A DNA stretch of 64,000 nt from Candidatus Zymogenaceae bacterium (GCA_016931225.1 JAFGFE010000018.1:62001-126000); one strand, 5' to 3'; positions 27,735 through 36,731 are shown, counted from the stretch's first letter. Notes: generated from the letters alone by a model not told the origin. Program-made: numbers and translations.

Positions 27735-28571
27735 ATGAGTGAGAGGAACCAGCGTATGCAGAAGCGGGTTTTCATTACCGGGGCCTCCCGGGGCATCGGG
27801 GCGGCCATCGCCCTCTATCTGGCGGAGCGGGGGTGTCGGGTTGTCGGCACCACCAGGGACGTCGCGAAGCTTGGGGATGATGCGCCGAATCACCTAAACA
27901 TCACGATGATATCAATGGACGTCACGGATGTCGGATCGATCAACAAGGCCGTCGCCCAAGCCAGGGACACAATGGCCGGCATAGACGTCCTCATTAACAA
28001 TGCCGGTATCAGCCACCTGGGTCCGTTCGAGGAGATGCCGGACGAACAGGGCCGGGCGATCATGGAGACGAACTTCTTCGGATTGATCGCTGTGACGAAG
28101 GCCGTCGTCCCCGTAATGCGGGATGCGGGCTCGGGCCTTGTGATCAACATCAGTTCCCTGGGGGGGAAGGTGGGCGTTCCCTTCCAGTCCTACTACGTCG
28201 CCAGCAAGTTCGCCCTGGAGGGATGGAGCGAGGCGGCGAGGATGGAGCTTGGAACCCAAGGCATCACGCTTGTCATCGTGGAGCCGGGGGATATCAAGAC
28301 CGATATCGCATCGCATCACCTCCTGTGCGGGAGCGATTCTCCCAATTACAAGGAGCCGTACGAGATCGTCTGCCGCAGCGTTCGGGGGAACGTCTCCCAC
28401 GCGGGCCCGCCCGAGGACGTGGCGAAGGTGGTGTATGCCGTCATCGGCAAAAAACGGCCCGGGGTGCGCTATCCTGCGGGGAAGGGGGCGAAGATGCTCT
28501 CCATTTTGCTGACGCTGGTGCCCGATCGGCTGGTTGAGCGGCTGGTGGTGAAAAGCTACGGACTGCGGTAG
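27735..28571 (+). CDS. Short-chain dehydrogenase/reductase
   Basis: A 278-residue classical SDR. TGASRGIG near the N-terminus binds NAD(P), NNAG follows at about 95, and the catalytic Ser/Tyr/Lys are in NISSLGG and YYVASK. VEPGDIKT after the active site is typical of oxidoreductases acting on steroids, retinoids or hydroxyacyl substrates. The start is ATG with AAGAAGGG upstream; a longer frame exists but lacks a ribosome-binding site. It has its own promoter and neighbours that are not pathway-related, so the substrate cannot be guessed. Confidence 0.85.
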   Translation: MSERNQRMQKRVFITGASRGIGAAIALYLAERGCRVVGTTRDVAKLGDDAPNHLNITMISMDVTDVGSINKAVAQARDTMAGIDVLINNAGISHLGPFEEMPDEQGRAIMETNFFGLIAVTKAVVPVMRDAGSGLVINISSLGGKVGVPFQSYYVASKFALEGWSEAARMELGTQGITLVIVEPGDIKTDIASHHLLCGSDSPNYKEPYEIVCRSVRGNVSHAGPPEDVAKVVYAVIGKKRPGVRYPAGKGAKMLSILLTLVPDRLVERLVVKSYGLR

Positions 28572-28654
28572 AATAGTATGATCTGCGATAGAGAGAACGT
28601 TGAGAGAAACGACGTCGGACGGGATTATTTTCCACAATTTTGAGAGACTTCTCC

Positions 28655-28985
28655 AATGTATCATTGGAAATATTCGTGACTCCTCCGGTGTTTCATCCGT
28701 TGTTAAAAAATACTGATGTTGTTTTCAATACGGCTGCCCTGAAAAAGTGCCGACGTGCGAATATGTGTATGAGACCGATGCCGCCGGGGATACAACCGGG
28801 ATAAGAAATCAAGAGATTTTAAAAAAGCATACTATTCTTCCGACTATATCATCACAAAGAATAAGCTCAAGGAGCTTCCCGGAAAAAAGAAGTTTTTGAT
28901 AGAGGACGAACCTGATTTTTCGTGTGAAATGTTCGTCCAAAGAGTTGTAATCAACAGCTACGTTGTGGACGTAATATGGAAAAGC
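28655..28985 (+). pseudogene. Frameshifted remnant of a CapD/FlaA1-type nucleotide-sugar dehydratase plus an unidentified fragment
   Basis: The 400-bp gap before the O-antigen ligase gene holds coding debris in three successive frames. The first contains NTDVVFNTAALKK and the next EKVPTCEYVYETD. Together these match the HAAALKHVPxCEYxPxEA stretch that is characteristic of CapD/PseB-type UDP-GlcNAc 4,6-dehydratases. The third frame is open from about 28773 and reads YNRDKKSRDFKKAYYSSDYI onward to about 28985, then runs into the ligase gene; I do not recognise that part. The frame changes and missing Rossmann start show the gene is dead. An RmlD-like reductase gene downstream would be its natural partner. 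Confidence 0.55.
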
Positions 28986-30292
28986 GAATTGAAAAACCCG
29001 ATGTCAACTCCATCATCCTTGTCATTCTTATCGCCCTGCTCCCGTTGATTTTTCGATTCTCCCCCATCCCCTTTTTCGGAAAGTTCTTCGGTCATAAGAT
29101 ACAGCTTCTCGAGATACTGTTTCCCCCTCTTGTGGTCGTCTGGTTTTTTTCATCTCTCCGCCAAAAAACACTGAAGCCGGTATTTCCGCCGGGAACGATA
29201 TTCTTTCTCGCCTTCGTGGGTGTTTCATTCATCTCCTCGATGCTGTCGATCGACACGGGACGGGCGTGTATCGAGACGGCCGGATATGTCTATCTCTATC
29301 TTCTCTATTTCTTTTTTTACAATCTCATCGTTGATGAGAGTCATGTGAACGTCTCGCTCAGGTGTTTTCTCGTCATATCATTTGTGATCGGCATGATAGG
29401 AATTGTTGGATTGTTGCTCTATACAGTCTTTGACGTCACAACATTCCCCATAGAGGTATTTGAAAATTATCTCGGCATAGATCTCATCAGGATTCGTTCA
29501 ACATTTTTTACGAGCAACTATTTTCTCAGCTATATGGGATTCGCGTGTGCCGTAAGCATTCCCCTCATTAAATATGATGAGAAAAAATGGATACGGGTAC
29601 TCGCGTCATTGCTGATTCTCATGGTTGTCGCGATTCTGCTGACGGCCCTCTACCGGGGCGCGTTCGTCATTTGGGGAATTCTCTTTTTCGGCCTTAGGTA
29701 TTTCAAGAATGCACGGGCGTTTGTATTTCTCAGGGTCGCCGCCGCCGGATTGTTTCTTGCGTTTTTTCTCCTGTTCGCCCTCCAGGGGTACATCAATATC
29801 TCCCCGGTCGAGATTTCTCATGACGCCTCCAGTCACAGGCTGGAAACCTCCATTTCGACGCAGCCGTCCGTCTATGCGAACCTCCATCTGACGGCGATAC
29901 ATATCATACGGGAACACCCCCTCGTAGGGGTGGGTCCCGGCCTGTACAATGAATATATGAACCGTCCTGAATTCGGCTATGATTTCGAGACATATCCCTG
30001 GACAAACCTCGATCCGCACAGCACGTATCTGGGATATTGCGCCGAGACGGGCGTTTTCGGCGTCTTGTTCTTATTGCTCTTTTTTGGAAGCATTATCGTT
30101 CATGTGAGTCGGGCAAAAACGGACACGGACATGCTGAGAAGCGCCAAGAGGCTTTTTCTCGCCTATTTTGTTCTCATGCTGGTATACGCCCTTTTCGTTG
30201 ACATCTTTACCTTACGATTTCTCTATTTTGCGTATGCCCTCTCTCTTTCTCTCGGCGGCCCTCTCACGGGCGGGTATGAAAAAGAGAGATAA
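28976..30292 (+). CDS. O-antigen ligase/polymerase-like membrane protein (WaaL/Wzy family)
   Basis: A 438-residue inner-membrane protein with about 11-12 hydrophobic segments. It has a large periplasmic loop after residue 270 containing HPLVGVGPGLYNEYM and DPHSTYLGYCAETGVFG, the Wzy_C/O-antigen-ligase signature. Members either polymerise O-antigen repeat units or ligate the chain to lipid A-core; the two cannot be separated by sequence here. It begins inside degraded coding sequence, with only a weak ribosome-binding site. Three more polysaccharide genes follow on the same strand. The window has no other clear Wzy or WaaL. Confidence 0.82.
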   Translation: MEKRIEKPDVNSIILVILIALLPLIFRFSPIPFFGKFFGHKIQLLEILFPPLVVVWFFSSLRQKTLKPVFPPGTIFFLAFVGVSFISSMLSIDTGRACIETAGYVYLYLLYFFFYNLIVDESHVNVSLRCFLVISFVIGMIGIVGLLLYTVFDVTTFPIEVFENYLGIDLIRIRSTFFTSNYFLSYMGFACAVSIPLIKYDEKKWIRVLASLLILMVVAILLTALYRGAFVIWGILFFGLRYFKNARAFVFLRVAAAGLFLAFFLLFALQGYINISPVEISHDASSHRLETSISTQPSVYANLHLTAIHIIREHPLVGVGPGLYNEYMNRPEFGYDFETYPWTNLDPHSTYLGYCAETGVFGVLFLLLFFGSIIVHVSRAKTDTDMLRSAKRLFLAYFVLMLVYALFVDIFTLRFLYFAYALSLSLGGPLTGGYEKER

Positions 30293-30337
30293 CCACATCA
30301 CGCAAAAAACGGATAACGTGTCAATAGGATTATCTTC

Positions 30338-31231
30338 ATGTCAAGAGACAAAGAATCGAAGCGGCGGTATAAAATCATAGTACTTGGTTCTCAGGGAATG
30401 CTGGGGAGTGCTCTGGTATATTACCTCCGCGCACAGGGGCACACGGTTATTGCCTCCAGCAGGCAGACATTCGATGTGCTCACTGATTCCGTTGAAAAGA
30501 TTGATCTTTCCGGTGTTGACTATGTTATCAACGCCATCGGTCTGACAAACAGAAGGTTTTCCGAGGATGATACACGTTTCTATTTGATCAACAGTATATT
30601 TCCGAGAATCCTGGCGGATTTTTGCGGCGAGAATTCCGTTCGGTTCATACATATCTCCACGGACTGTGTCTTCGATGGGGAACATGCGCCGTTTTACGAG
30701 AAGAGTCTGTTCCGTGCCGATGATCTCTATGGTCGCTCCAAGTTTTTTGGCGAACCGGCCAACTGCATGGTTCTTCGTACCTCTATTATCGGGCCGGAAT
30801 TGAAAAACCAGTACAATTTATTGAGCTGGGCGCTCTCTCAGTCCGGAGAAAGCCGGGGCTATAAGAATCATCGATGGAATGGAATGACGACGATAGAACT
30901 GAGTCGGATTATCGATACAATACTCTCTGAAGACCTTTTTTCACACACCCTCCGTCATGTTTTCAGCGGCGATACGACCAAAATGGAATTGCTCGAAATG
31001 ATTTATGAGGCATATAAACATCCGGTGAGGGTGATTCCGTGGGATGATGTCGAATCCAGAGATACACGCTTACGGACGGATTTTTTGGAGGATCTCCAAA
31101 GGCTCGGAATACGGGACTTGAAAGACCAGATCGCAGAGATGAGCACGGTGAGCACGAAAAAGGGGTTGTGGAAGGATCTTCCCGAACTGGACGATATATC
31201 TGACGGAACACCGATAAAGGATAAAGAATGA
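30338..31231 (+). CDS. RmlD-like NAD(P)-dependent sugar reductase
   Basis: A 297-residue SDR of the RmlD substrate-binding family. It has a Rossmann loop LGSQGMLGSAL near residue 16, NAIGLTNR, HISTDCVFDGEHAPFYE, and catalytic YGRSK in DDLYGRSKFFGE. Family members reduce 4-keto sugars: RmlD for dTDP-rhamnose and WbjC/Cap5F for UDP-2-acetamido-2,6-dideoxytalose. The dead CapD-like dehydratase fragment just upstream makes the second class attractive. If so, this enzyme may now depend on a dehydratase encoded elsewhere. Its stop overlaps the start of the GT2 gene in ATGA. Confidence 0.78.
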   Translation: MSRDKESKRRYKIIVLGSQGMLGSALVYYLRAQGHTVIASSRQTFDVLTDSVEKIDLSGVDYVINAIGLTNRRFSEDDTRFYLINSIFPRILADFCGENSVRFIHISTDCVFDGEHAPFYEKSLFRADDLYGRSKFFGEPANCMVLRTSIIGPELKNQYNLLSWALSQSGESRGYKNHRWNGMTTIELSRIIDTILSEDLFSHTLRHVFSGDTTKMELLEMIYEAYKHPVRVIPWDDVESRDTRLRTDFLEDLQRLGIRDLKDQIAEMSTVSTKKGLWKDLPELDDISDGTPIKDKE

Positions 31232-31977
31232 AGCTGTGTGTCCTTGTGCCCGCCTATAATTGCGCCCACTTTCTTCCCGAGCTCGTTGAGCGTATCACGC
31301 TTCCCGGGAAGGATGATGAAATCATCGTAGTGGATGACTCCAGCGATGACGATACCGAGAAAGTCGCAAAAAGCCTGCCGCGGGTTATTGTGAAGAAAAA
31401 CCCTAAAAATCTTGGATACGGGGGCACAAGTCAACGTCTCTATGAGTTGGCGGCGGAACGTGGGGCGGATATCACGATAAACATGCACGGAGATCTCGGT
31501 CATCGCCCGGAGGATATGCCTTTGCTCTTTGAAAGACTTCAAAGGAACGATTGTGACATAGTTGTGGGCTCCAGATTACAATTTATCTATAAAAGCGCGT
31601 CACAGGAGGGGTGGCTTAAGTGTCTGTACTCTCCTGAACTTCGGGGCGGCATGCCCTTAATCAGGCTTTTTGGACACGTGGCAACCACCACATTTCAGAA
31701 TCTCTGTTTCGGGACGAACCTGCACTCGTTTCATGAAGGTATGCGGGGGTGTTCCCGTCCTGTCATTGATTGGATCCTTAAAACCGAATTTTCAACATGG
31801 TATAACTATGATGTTGAAGTTCTTTTGAGCGCGTATCGATATGGATTTCGTATCGCTGAAATACCTGTCGCACCGAATTACACTGATCACGCCAAATCCT
31901 CCGCTCCACCCTTTCGATACGGTCTCAAAGTTGTTGAACACGCATGGAAGACATATCGTGGGAACAACAGAAAATAG
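31228..31977 (+). CDS. Glycosyltransferase family 2
   Basis: A 249-residue GT-A glycosyltransferase. VLVPAYNCAHFLPELV begins the nucleotide-binding domain, IIVVDDSSDDDT carries the first acidic motif, and HGDLGHRPEDMP corresponds to the metal-binding DxD region with His-Gly-Asp. FRIAEIPVAPNY is a DPM1/GtrB-like C-terminal element, but no C-terminal membrane helices follow. So it is either a soluble polyprenyl-phosphate glycosyltransferase of the dolichyl-phosphate-mannose synthase type or an ordinary repeat-unit transferase. Translation is coupled to the RmlD-like gene by a 4-base overlap. Confidence 0.83.
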   Translation: MKLCVLVPAYNCAHFLPELVERITLPGKDDEIIVVDDSSDDDTEKVAKSLPRVIVKKNPKNLGYGGTSQRLYELAAERGADITINMHGDLGHRPEDMPLLFERLQRNDCDIVVGSRLQFIYKSASQEGWLKCLYSPELRGGMPLIRLFGHVATTTFQNLCFGTNLHSFHEGMRGCSRPVIDWILKTEFSTWYNYDVEVLLSAYRYGFRIAEIPVAPNYTDHAKSSAPPFRYGLKVVEHAWKTYRGNNRK

Positions 31978-32087
31978 TATGTAGACTGACTATTTTTCTC
32001 CATGTTCACTCAATTAGATGTTGAAAGTCTTCATTTTTCCGATACAGAGACAGGTATTTCAGGTATCGCATGCGAAAGGATATGTGT

Positions 32088-33002
32088 ATGTATTTTGAAG
32101 CACGCGAATATATTCCCTGTGATCTCTGTGGAGAGGATGATTACGGCATCTTCATAAATGAAAAACTTAAACGATCTATCGTGGAGAGTGATTTTTCAGT
32201 TTTCGGCGAGCAGTGCGAACACCCGAGATTAGTGAAATGCCGAAAGTGTGGATTGATATATGCAAACCCGAGAGATTATTGGAACGATCTTGAGAAAAAA
32301 TATGATGGTTTGAATATTGATGGATATATAAGTGAAGAGCAATCACGCCGATTAACAGCTCAGGCGTGCGTTGAATTGGTAAAAAGATATGTTGAGAACG
32401 GTAAGGTGCTTGACATCGGATGCTCGGCGGGTTTTTTTCTGGACAGTCTTCCTGATAGCTTCGAACCCTATGGTGTAGAGCCTGGAGCGGAGGCGGCTTG
32501 CATTGCAAAACAATTAATAGGAGAAAAAGCTGTTTATCATGGTTTTTTCGATGATATAGCGTATGAGGATGAATTTTTTGATGTTATTACTCTCTGGGAT
32601 GTAATAGAACATTTGCCGAGCCCGAAAGGGACTCTCATGAAAACAAAAAGCATCCTGAAAAAAGGAGGGTTTCTTTTCATAGCGACTCCGGATGTGGGAA
32701 GTCTGTTTGCACGGCTTATGGGGAAACAGTGGCCACACTTTATTCGACAACATCTTTATTATTTTAACAGAAAGACGTTACCGTATCTCTTAAAGAGCTG
32801 CGGTTTTAAACGTATCTATCAATCAACTTTTTCAAGAAAATTTAAACTGGGATATATATTAAGACGGGCAAGACCGTTGCTGTTTTCAGAAAAAAGAATC
32901 AAGAATATGTCGGAAAAAAAAATATTGTCAAGAATTCTCAATGCCACCATATCAATCGATTTGGGAGATATGATTCTTCTTGTGGCAAAAAAAATTGAAT
33001 AA
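32088..33002 (+). CDS. SAM-dependent methyltransferase with N-terminal zinc-binding motif
   Basis: The third methyltransferase of this architecture. CDLC near the N-terminus and CRKC about 40 residues later form the putative zinc site. VLDIGCSAGFFLDSL binds SAM, LWDVIEHLPSP is the post-motif, and QHLYYFNRKTLPYLL is shared with the two copies at 11-13 kb. I start it at the third in-frame ATG because GAAAGGA lies 8 bases upstream. The gene is clearly more A+T-rich than its surroundings, with Lys/Ile/Phe codons ending in A/T, which points to recent acquisition. Target: probably a nucleotide sugar or the polysaccharide terminus. Confidence 0.8.
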   Translation: MYFEAREYIPCDLCGEDDYGIFINEKLKRSIVESDFSVFGEQCEHPRLVKCRKCGLIYANPRDYWNDLEKKYDGLNIDGYISEEQSRRLTAQACVELVKRYVENGKVLDIGCSAGFFLDSLPDSFEPYGVEPGAEAACIAKQLIGEKAVYHGFFDDIAYEDEFFDVITLWDVIEHLPSPKGTLMKTKSILKKGGFLFIATPDVGSLFARLMGKQWPHFIRQHLYYFNRKTLPYLLKSCGFKRIYQSTFSRKFKLGYILRRARPLLFSEKRIKNMSEKKILSRILNATISIDLGDMILLVAKKIE

Positions 33003-33152
33003 TATATCAAGAATGATGTTCATGTTTATGATTTGTTTCAGAAAAATTCATCCGGAATAACGGTCATATGACGCGTGAAAAAATAGTCTGGGAATATCTC
33101 ATATCTCATATGATATATTACCCGTGCGGCGCCTGAATACGGCGGCGTTTTT

Positions 33153-33998
33153 TTGGAACATACTTTTTTATACAGGGGAGATACGATAACGATACAAGTC
33201 GGCACCAGCGGATTTTCCTTCGACGACTGGGTGGGGCCGGTCTATCCGGAGGGGCTGAAAAAGGCCGAGTGGCTCGGGTACTACGAGCGGGGGCTGGGCT
33301 TTTCGGCCCTGGAGGTCAACTACACCTATTACGCCATGCCCCAGGCGAGGACCCTCGCCGCCATGAGCGCCAAGACCACGGACGGATTCCAGTTCGTCGT
33401 CAAGGCCCACAAATCCATGACCCATGAGTTGTGGACCGATAAGAAAAGAACCGAGCGGGTTGACAACGCCGACGTCTTCCCCCTCTTCGTGGAGGCCCTT
33501 TCGCCGCTTCTCGACGCTGGCAAGCTCTCCTGTGTGCTGGCGCAGTTCCCCTATTTTTTTTACCGAAACCGGGATAACGCCGAGTACCTCCGGGTCTTTC
33601 GAGAGAGACTCGGGAATATTCCCGTGGTGATAGAGTTTCGAAACAGGGAGTGGCACGACGATCAGACCATGCGGTATCTCACGGATCAGAACCTGGGATA
33701 CTGCGTGGTGGATGAGCCGAAGCTCAAGGGATTGATGCCCTTTCACCCCGCCGTCACCACGGAGCTCGCCTATTTTCGATTCCACGGTCGAAACACCGAC
33801 TGGTTTCGGGCGCCGATGGAGGTGCGTTACGATTACCTCTACTCCACCGACGAGCTGACGGAACTCCTGGAGGGAATCATGGCGGTCTCGAAAGATGCGA
33901 AGAAGACCCTGGCGTTTTTCAACAATTGCCATGCGGGCCAGGCGGCGAAGAACGCCGTTGAGATGGTCAAGATGCTCCAGGAAGAGCTGGAGCAGTAG
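33153..33998 (+). CDS. DUF72 family protein (YecE-like)
   Basis: A roughly 270-280-residue TIM-barrel-like protein of the DUF72 family, which has no established biochemical function. Diagnostic stretches are VGTSGFSFDDWVGPVYPEG at the start, FSALEVNYTYYAMP, FVVKAHKSMTH, LAQFPYFF, VVIEFRNREWH, YFRFHGRN and FFNNCHAGQAAKNA near the end. The start is uncertain. TTG at 33153 has no ribosome-binding site, while a good AGGGGAG at 33174-33180 is followed by ATA codons instead of ATG. The gene stands alone between the polysaccharide genes and the hydrolase pair. Confidence 0.85.
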   Translation: MEHTFLYRGDTITIQVGTSGFSFDDWVGPVYPEGLKKAEWLGYYERGLGFSALEVNYTYYAMPQARTLAAMSAKTTDGFQFVVKAHKSMTHELWTDKKRTERVDNADVFPLFVEALSPLLDAGKLSCVLAQFPYFFYRNRDNAEYLRVFRERLGNIPVVIEFRNREWHDDQTMRYLTDQNLGYCVVDEPKLKGLMPFHPAVTTELAYFRFHGRNTDWFRAPMEVRYDYLYSTDELTELLEGIMAVSKDAKKTLAFFNNCHAGQAAKNAVEMVKMLQEELEQ

Positions 33999-34115
33999 CG
34001 GCCGGGAAGGGTGTCACGGCGGTGTGGGGGGAGGCGGCATGAGGCCGTGTGTGTCTTCGCGGTTTTTTTAACGGATCAAACAAGACAATAGATACGGGAG
34101 AAAGGAGATTTGAAA

Positions 34116-35081
34116 ATGGGCGATGCACAACGCGGACGAACACCGATACTGTATGCGGCAATTCTTCTCTTTTCCATCTTTATATTTGGGGTATGGGGGT
34201 GTGCCCACGTCGGTGTGAACACATCAGAGACGGCGGGTGAATATACCGGCATGGAGGGTGAATACGTGTTGGTACAGGACATGAACATCCATACCTATGC
34301 CTCCGGAGTCGGGTGTGGCGAACGGATACCGGTGGTGTTCATCCACGGATTCGCGGCGTCCTTCTACTGCTGGAGGTTCAACGTCGAACCCCTGGCTGTG
34401 GACGGGCCGGTGTACGCCATGGATCTCCCCGGATTCGGCCTGAGCGACAAGCCCAAGGGCCATGACTACTCCCTTGACGGCTACGCCGATTTCATCGCCG
34501 CCTACATGGACGCGATGGGTATTGAGCGGGCGGTGCTGGTGGGAAACTCCATGGGCGGAGGCATCGCCGTAAAGACACAAATCCGGCACCCGGATCGGGT
34601 CGCCGGGCTCGTCCTCATCGATGCGCTGGGTTATTTCAACAACGAGTTCTATCTCTATCGGGCACTGGGGACATATCCCCTGGGCGAGATCCTCTTATCC
34701 TGCAACAATCGCCTGATCATGAAGACCATCCTGAAAACCAAGGTGTACCGTGATAATGCCTATGTCACCAAAGACGTGGTGGATTCCTTCATGGCCGTCA
34801 ATAAAACCGAGAACGGCAGGCGCTCTCCGGTATGGGTTCTCAGGGCGATGGGAACCTACCCGGTCATCCCGACAGAAGAGATAAAGAGCGTCTCGGCCCC
34901 CACCCTCATCATCTGGGGAGAGAAGGATCGAGTTTTGCCGGTCTCCCACGCGGAGCTCTTCTCCCGGGATATTGAGCACACCGAGACGGTCATTTTCCCC
35001 GATGTCGGGCACATGCCCATGGAGGAGAGGAGCGGGGAGGTGAATGATTTAATCGGGGCGTTTATCGAGGATCTCTTGTGA
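34116..35081 (+). CDS. Alpha/beta hydrolase, membrane-anchored or lipoprotein
   Basis: A 321-residue alpha/beta hydrolase. The N-terminus has one hydrophobic segment ending FGVWGCAH, which could be a lipobox, although Trp at -2 is unusual. The catalytic core has FIHGFAASFYCWR (oxyanion loop), the nucleophile elbow GNSMGG (S145), the acid in IIWGEKDRVLP and the histidine in VGHMPMEE. ATG is chosen because AAAGGAG lies 8 bases upstream; the earlier TTG is too close to it. A paralogue follows 121 bases later. The substrate is unknown; esters, haloalkanes or epoxides are hydrolysed by this large family. Confidence 0.83.
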   Translation: MGDAQRGRTPILYAAILLFSIFIFGVWGCAHVGVNTSETAGEYTGMEGEYVLVQDMNIHTYASGVGCGERIPVVFIHGFAASFYCWRFNVEPLAVDGPVYAMDLPGFGLSDKPKGHDYSLDGYADFIAAYMDAMGIERAVLVGNSMGGGIAVKTQIRHPDRVAGLVLIDALGYFNNEFYLYRALGTYPLGEILLSCNNRLIMKTILKTKVYRDNAYVTKDVVDSFMAVNKTENGRRSPVWVLRAMGTYPVIPTEEIKSVSAPTLIIWGEKDRVLPVSHAELFSRDIEHTETVIFPDVGHMPMEERSGEVNDLIGAFIEDLL

Positions 35082-35202
35082 GAAGGGAATTTTCGCCGAT
35101 CGTCGGTTCCAGCGGATTCGGGGCGGTTTTGTGTGGAGATATCAGTTCGATCATGTCATAATGTCCGGGATTATTGGTTAAAAAAATGGTGGGGTACATG
35201 CG

Positions 35203-36150
35203 ATGAAAAAAATTCTTTCTTTTATCGGCGTTATCATCCTGATTCTTATTCTGGCCGTCGCCGTCAACTGGGGGGTACAGGAACTGCGTCCTGTAAAGAT
35301 GGGTCTGGAGCTGGTGGAGGACGGTAACTTCATCGATATAGACGGGATCGGTGTCCATTACTGGGATCAGGGAAAGGGGGACGTCCTGATCCTGGTGCAC
35401 GGTTTTTCCTCGAATGTCTATACCTGGAGGCTCAACGTCGATGCCTTGTCCGAGGAATTTCGGGTGATCGCCCTGGATCTTCCCGGCTTTGGGTATACGG
35501 ACAATCCAAAAGATTTCGACTACACACACGAAGGATACAGCCGATTCCTGGTTGACTTCATGGACGCGATGGATATCGACACAGCGACACTGGCGGGGAA
35601 CTCCATGGGCGGGGGGGTGGTCCTGACCACGGCCCTCCTCTTTCCCGAAAGAGTCGACGGCCTCATCTTGGTCGATTCCGTGGGATATCCGGAACAGGAA
35701 GATGAAGAGAAGGTGTTTCTGCCGTTTCTCCTGATGGGCGTCCCGGGGGCCGGAGAGGTGTTAATGAGCCTCAGTTATCGATCGGTTCTTGAAGAAAGCC
35801 TGAAGGGGGGAGTGTACTACGACAACAGCTTCGTGACCGAGGAGATGGTCGAATACTACTATAATGTATACAGGATGGAAAACGGGCGAAAGGCCCCCCT
35901 GTGGGTGATGCGAAACATGATGGATATCCCGCCCATCGGATCGGAGCGCATCAGCGAGGTATCGGCGCCGACCCTCATCATCTGGGGGGAGGAGGACAAC
36001 CTGATCCCGGTGGGACACGCGTCGCTCTTTGAGAGGGACATCGCCGGCTCCCGGGCGGTGGTGATCGGTGAGGCCGGGCACCTTCCCCACGAGGAAAAGG
36101 CGGAATTCGTCAATGGGTTGATCGCCGATTTCATGAAGGAGGGGAACTGA
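35203..36150 (+). CDS. Alpha/beta hydrolase with N-terminal membrane anchor (tandem paralogue)
   Basis: A 315-residue homologue of the preceding hydrolase. It starts with a single hydrophobic helix (FIGVIILILILAVAV) and no lipobox. The triad is in GNSMGGG (Ser), IIWGEEDNLIP (Asp) and GEAGHLPHEE (His), with VHGFSSNVYTWR as the oxyanion loop. Sequence order and spacing mirror the neighbour, so this is a tandem duplication with divergence of the anchor and of the cap domain after VDSVGYP. Both are probably tethered to the periplasmic side of the inner membrane or, for the first copy, to a lipid. Confidence 0.83.
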   Translation: MKKILSFIGVIILILILAVAVNWGVQELRPVKMGLELVEDGNFIDIDGIGVHYWDQGKGDVLILVHGFSSNVYTWRLNVDALSEEFRVIALDLPGFGYTDNPKDFDYTHEGYSRFLVDFMDAMDIDTATLAGNSMGGGVVLTTALLFPERVDGLILVDSVGYPEQEDEEKVFLPFLLMGVPGAGEVLMSLSYRSVLEESLKGGVYYDNSFVTEEMVEYYYNVYRMENGRKAPLWVMRNMMDIPPIGSERISEVSAPTLIIWGEEDNLIPVGHASLFERDIAGSRAVVIGEAGHLPHEEKAEFVNGLIADFMKEGN

Positions 36151-36221
36151 TACCCGTGCCGCCCCGCGTGGGGATGGAATCGACGTAAAAGAATTGCGAG
36201 AAACAAAGCGAAATTCGAGAC

Positions 36222-36731
36222 ATGAGAATACGATCATTGAGCCAGGCGGGGCTTCTGGTGGCGGATATCGACAAAAGCCTCGAGTTCTACTGCGGCATTC
36301 TGGGATTGAAGCTGGTGAAGCTCTTCGAGATGCCGTCTCACGTCGTCACGCACCTGTACGGCGTGAGGGACCGCACGGTTCGAATGGCGCTCATCCGCTG
36401 CGGCTGGGGGAGCTTCATAGAGCTGATCGAATATACCCCCTCTAATACGAAAGAGACCCTGCCCCGAACGCGTCCCGGGATGACGCACATCGCCCTGGAC
36501 GTGAGGAACGTTCAGAAAATCTGCCGGGAGCTGACGGAGCGGGGGCTTGAGCTTCTGGATGAGCCGGTGCGGGAGGGAAATACCGAGTTCGCCTTCGTCC
36601 TGGACCCGGACGGCCACCTGGTGGAATTTATCGACATGAAACTCCTCTATCTCGCCAACAAGCTCCTCGGCGGCGTCATCGGCGCGCTGAACATGCGGGG
36701 AAAGTATCGCCGGTATCGCAGGGCCGATTGA
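36222..36731 (+). CDS. Glyoxalase/VOC superfamily protein
   Basis: A 169-residue vicinal-oxygen-chelate protein with two beta-alpha-beta-beta-beta units. AGLLVADIDKSLEFYCGILGLKLV opens the first (quoted as AGLLVADIDKSLEFY, then GILGLKL), and MTHIALDVRNVQKICREL opens the second. ELIEY and FIDM supply Glu candidates for the metal site, together with H in MTHIALDV. The short C-terminal extension after DPDGHLVEFID is basic. Family members include lactoylglutathione lyase and methylmalonyl-CoA epimerase; I cannot choose between them. It follows the hydrolases by 71 bases and is closed by a terminator downstream. Confidence 0.8.
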   Translation: MRIRSLSQAGLLVADIDKSLEFYCGILGLKLVKLFEMPSHVVTHLYGVRDRTVRMALIRCGWGSFIELIEYTPSNTKETLPRTRPGMTHIALDVRNVQKICRELTERGLELLDEPVREGNTEFAFVLDPDGHLVEFIDMKLLYLANKLLGGVIGALNMRGKYRRYRRAD

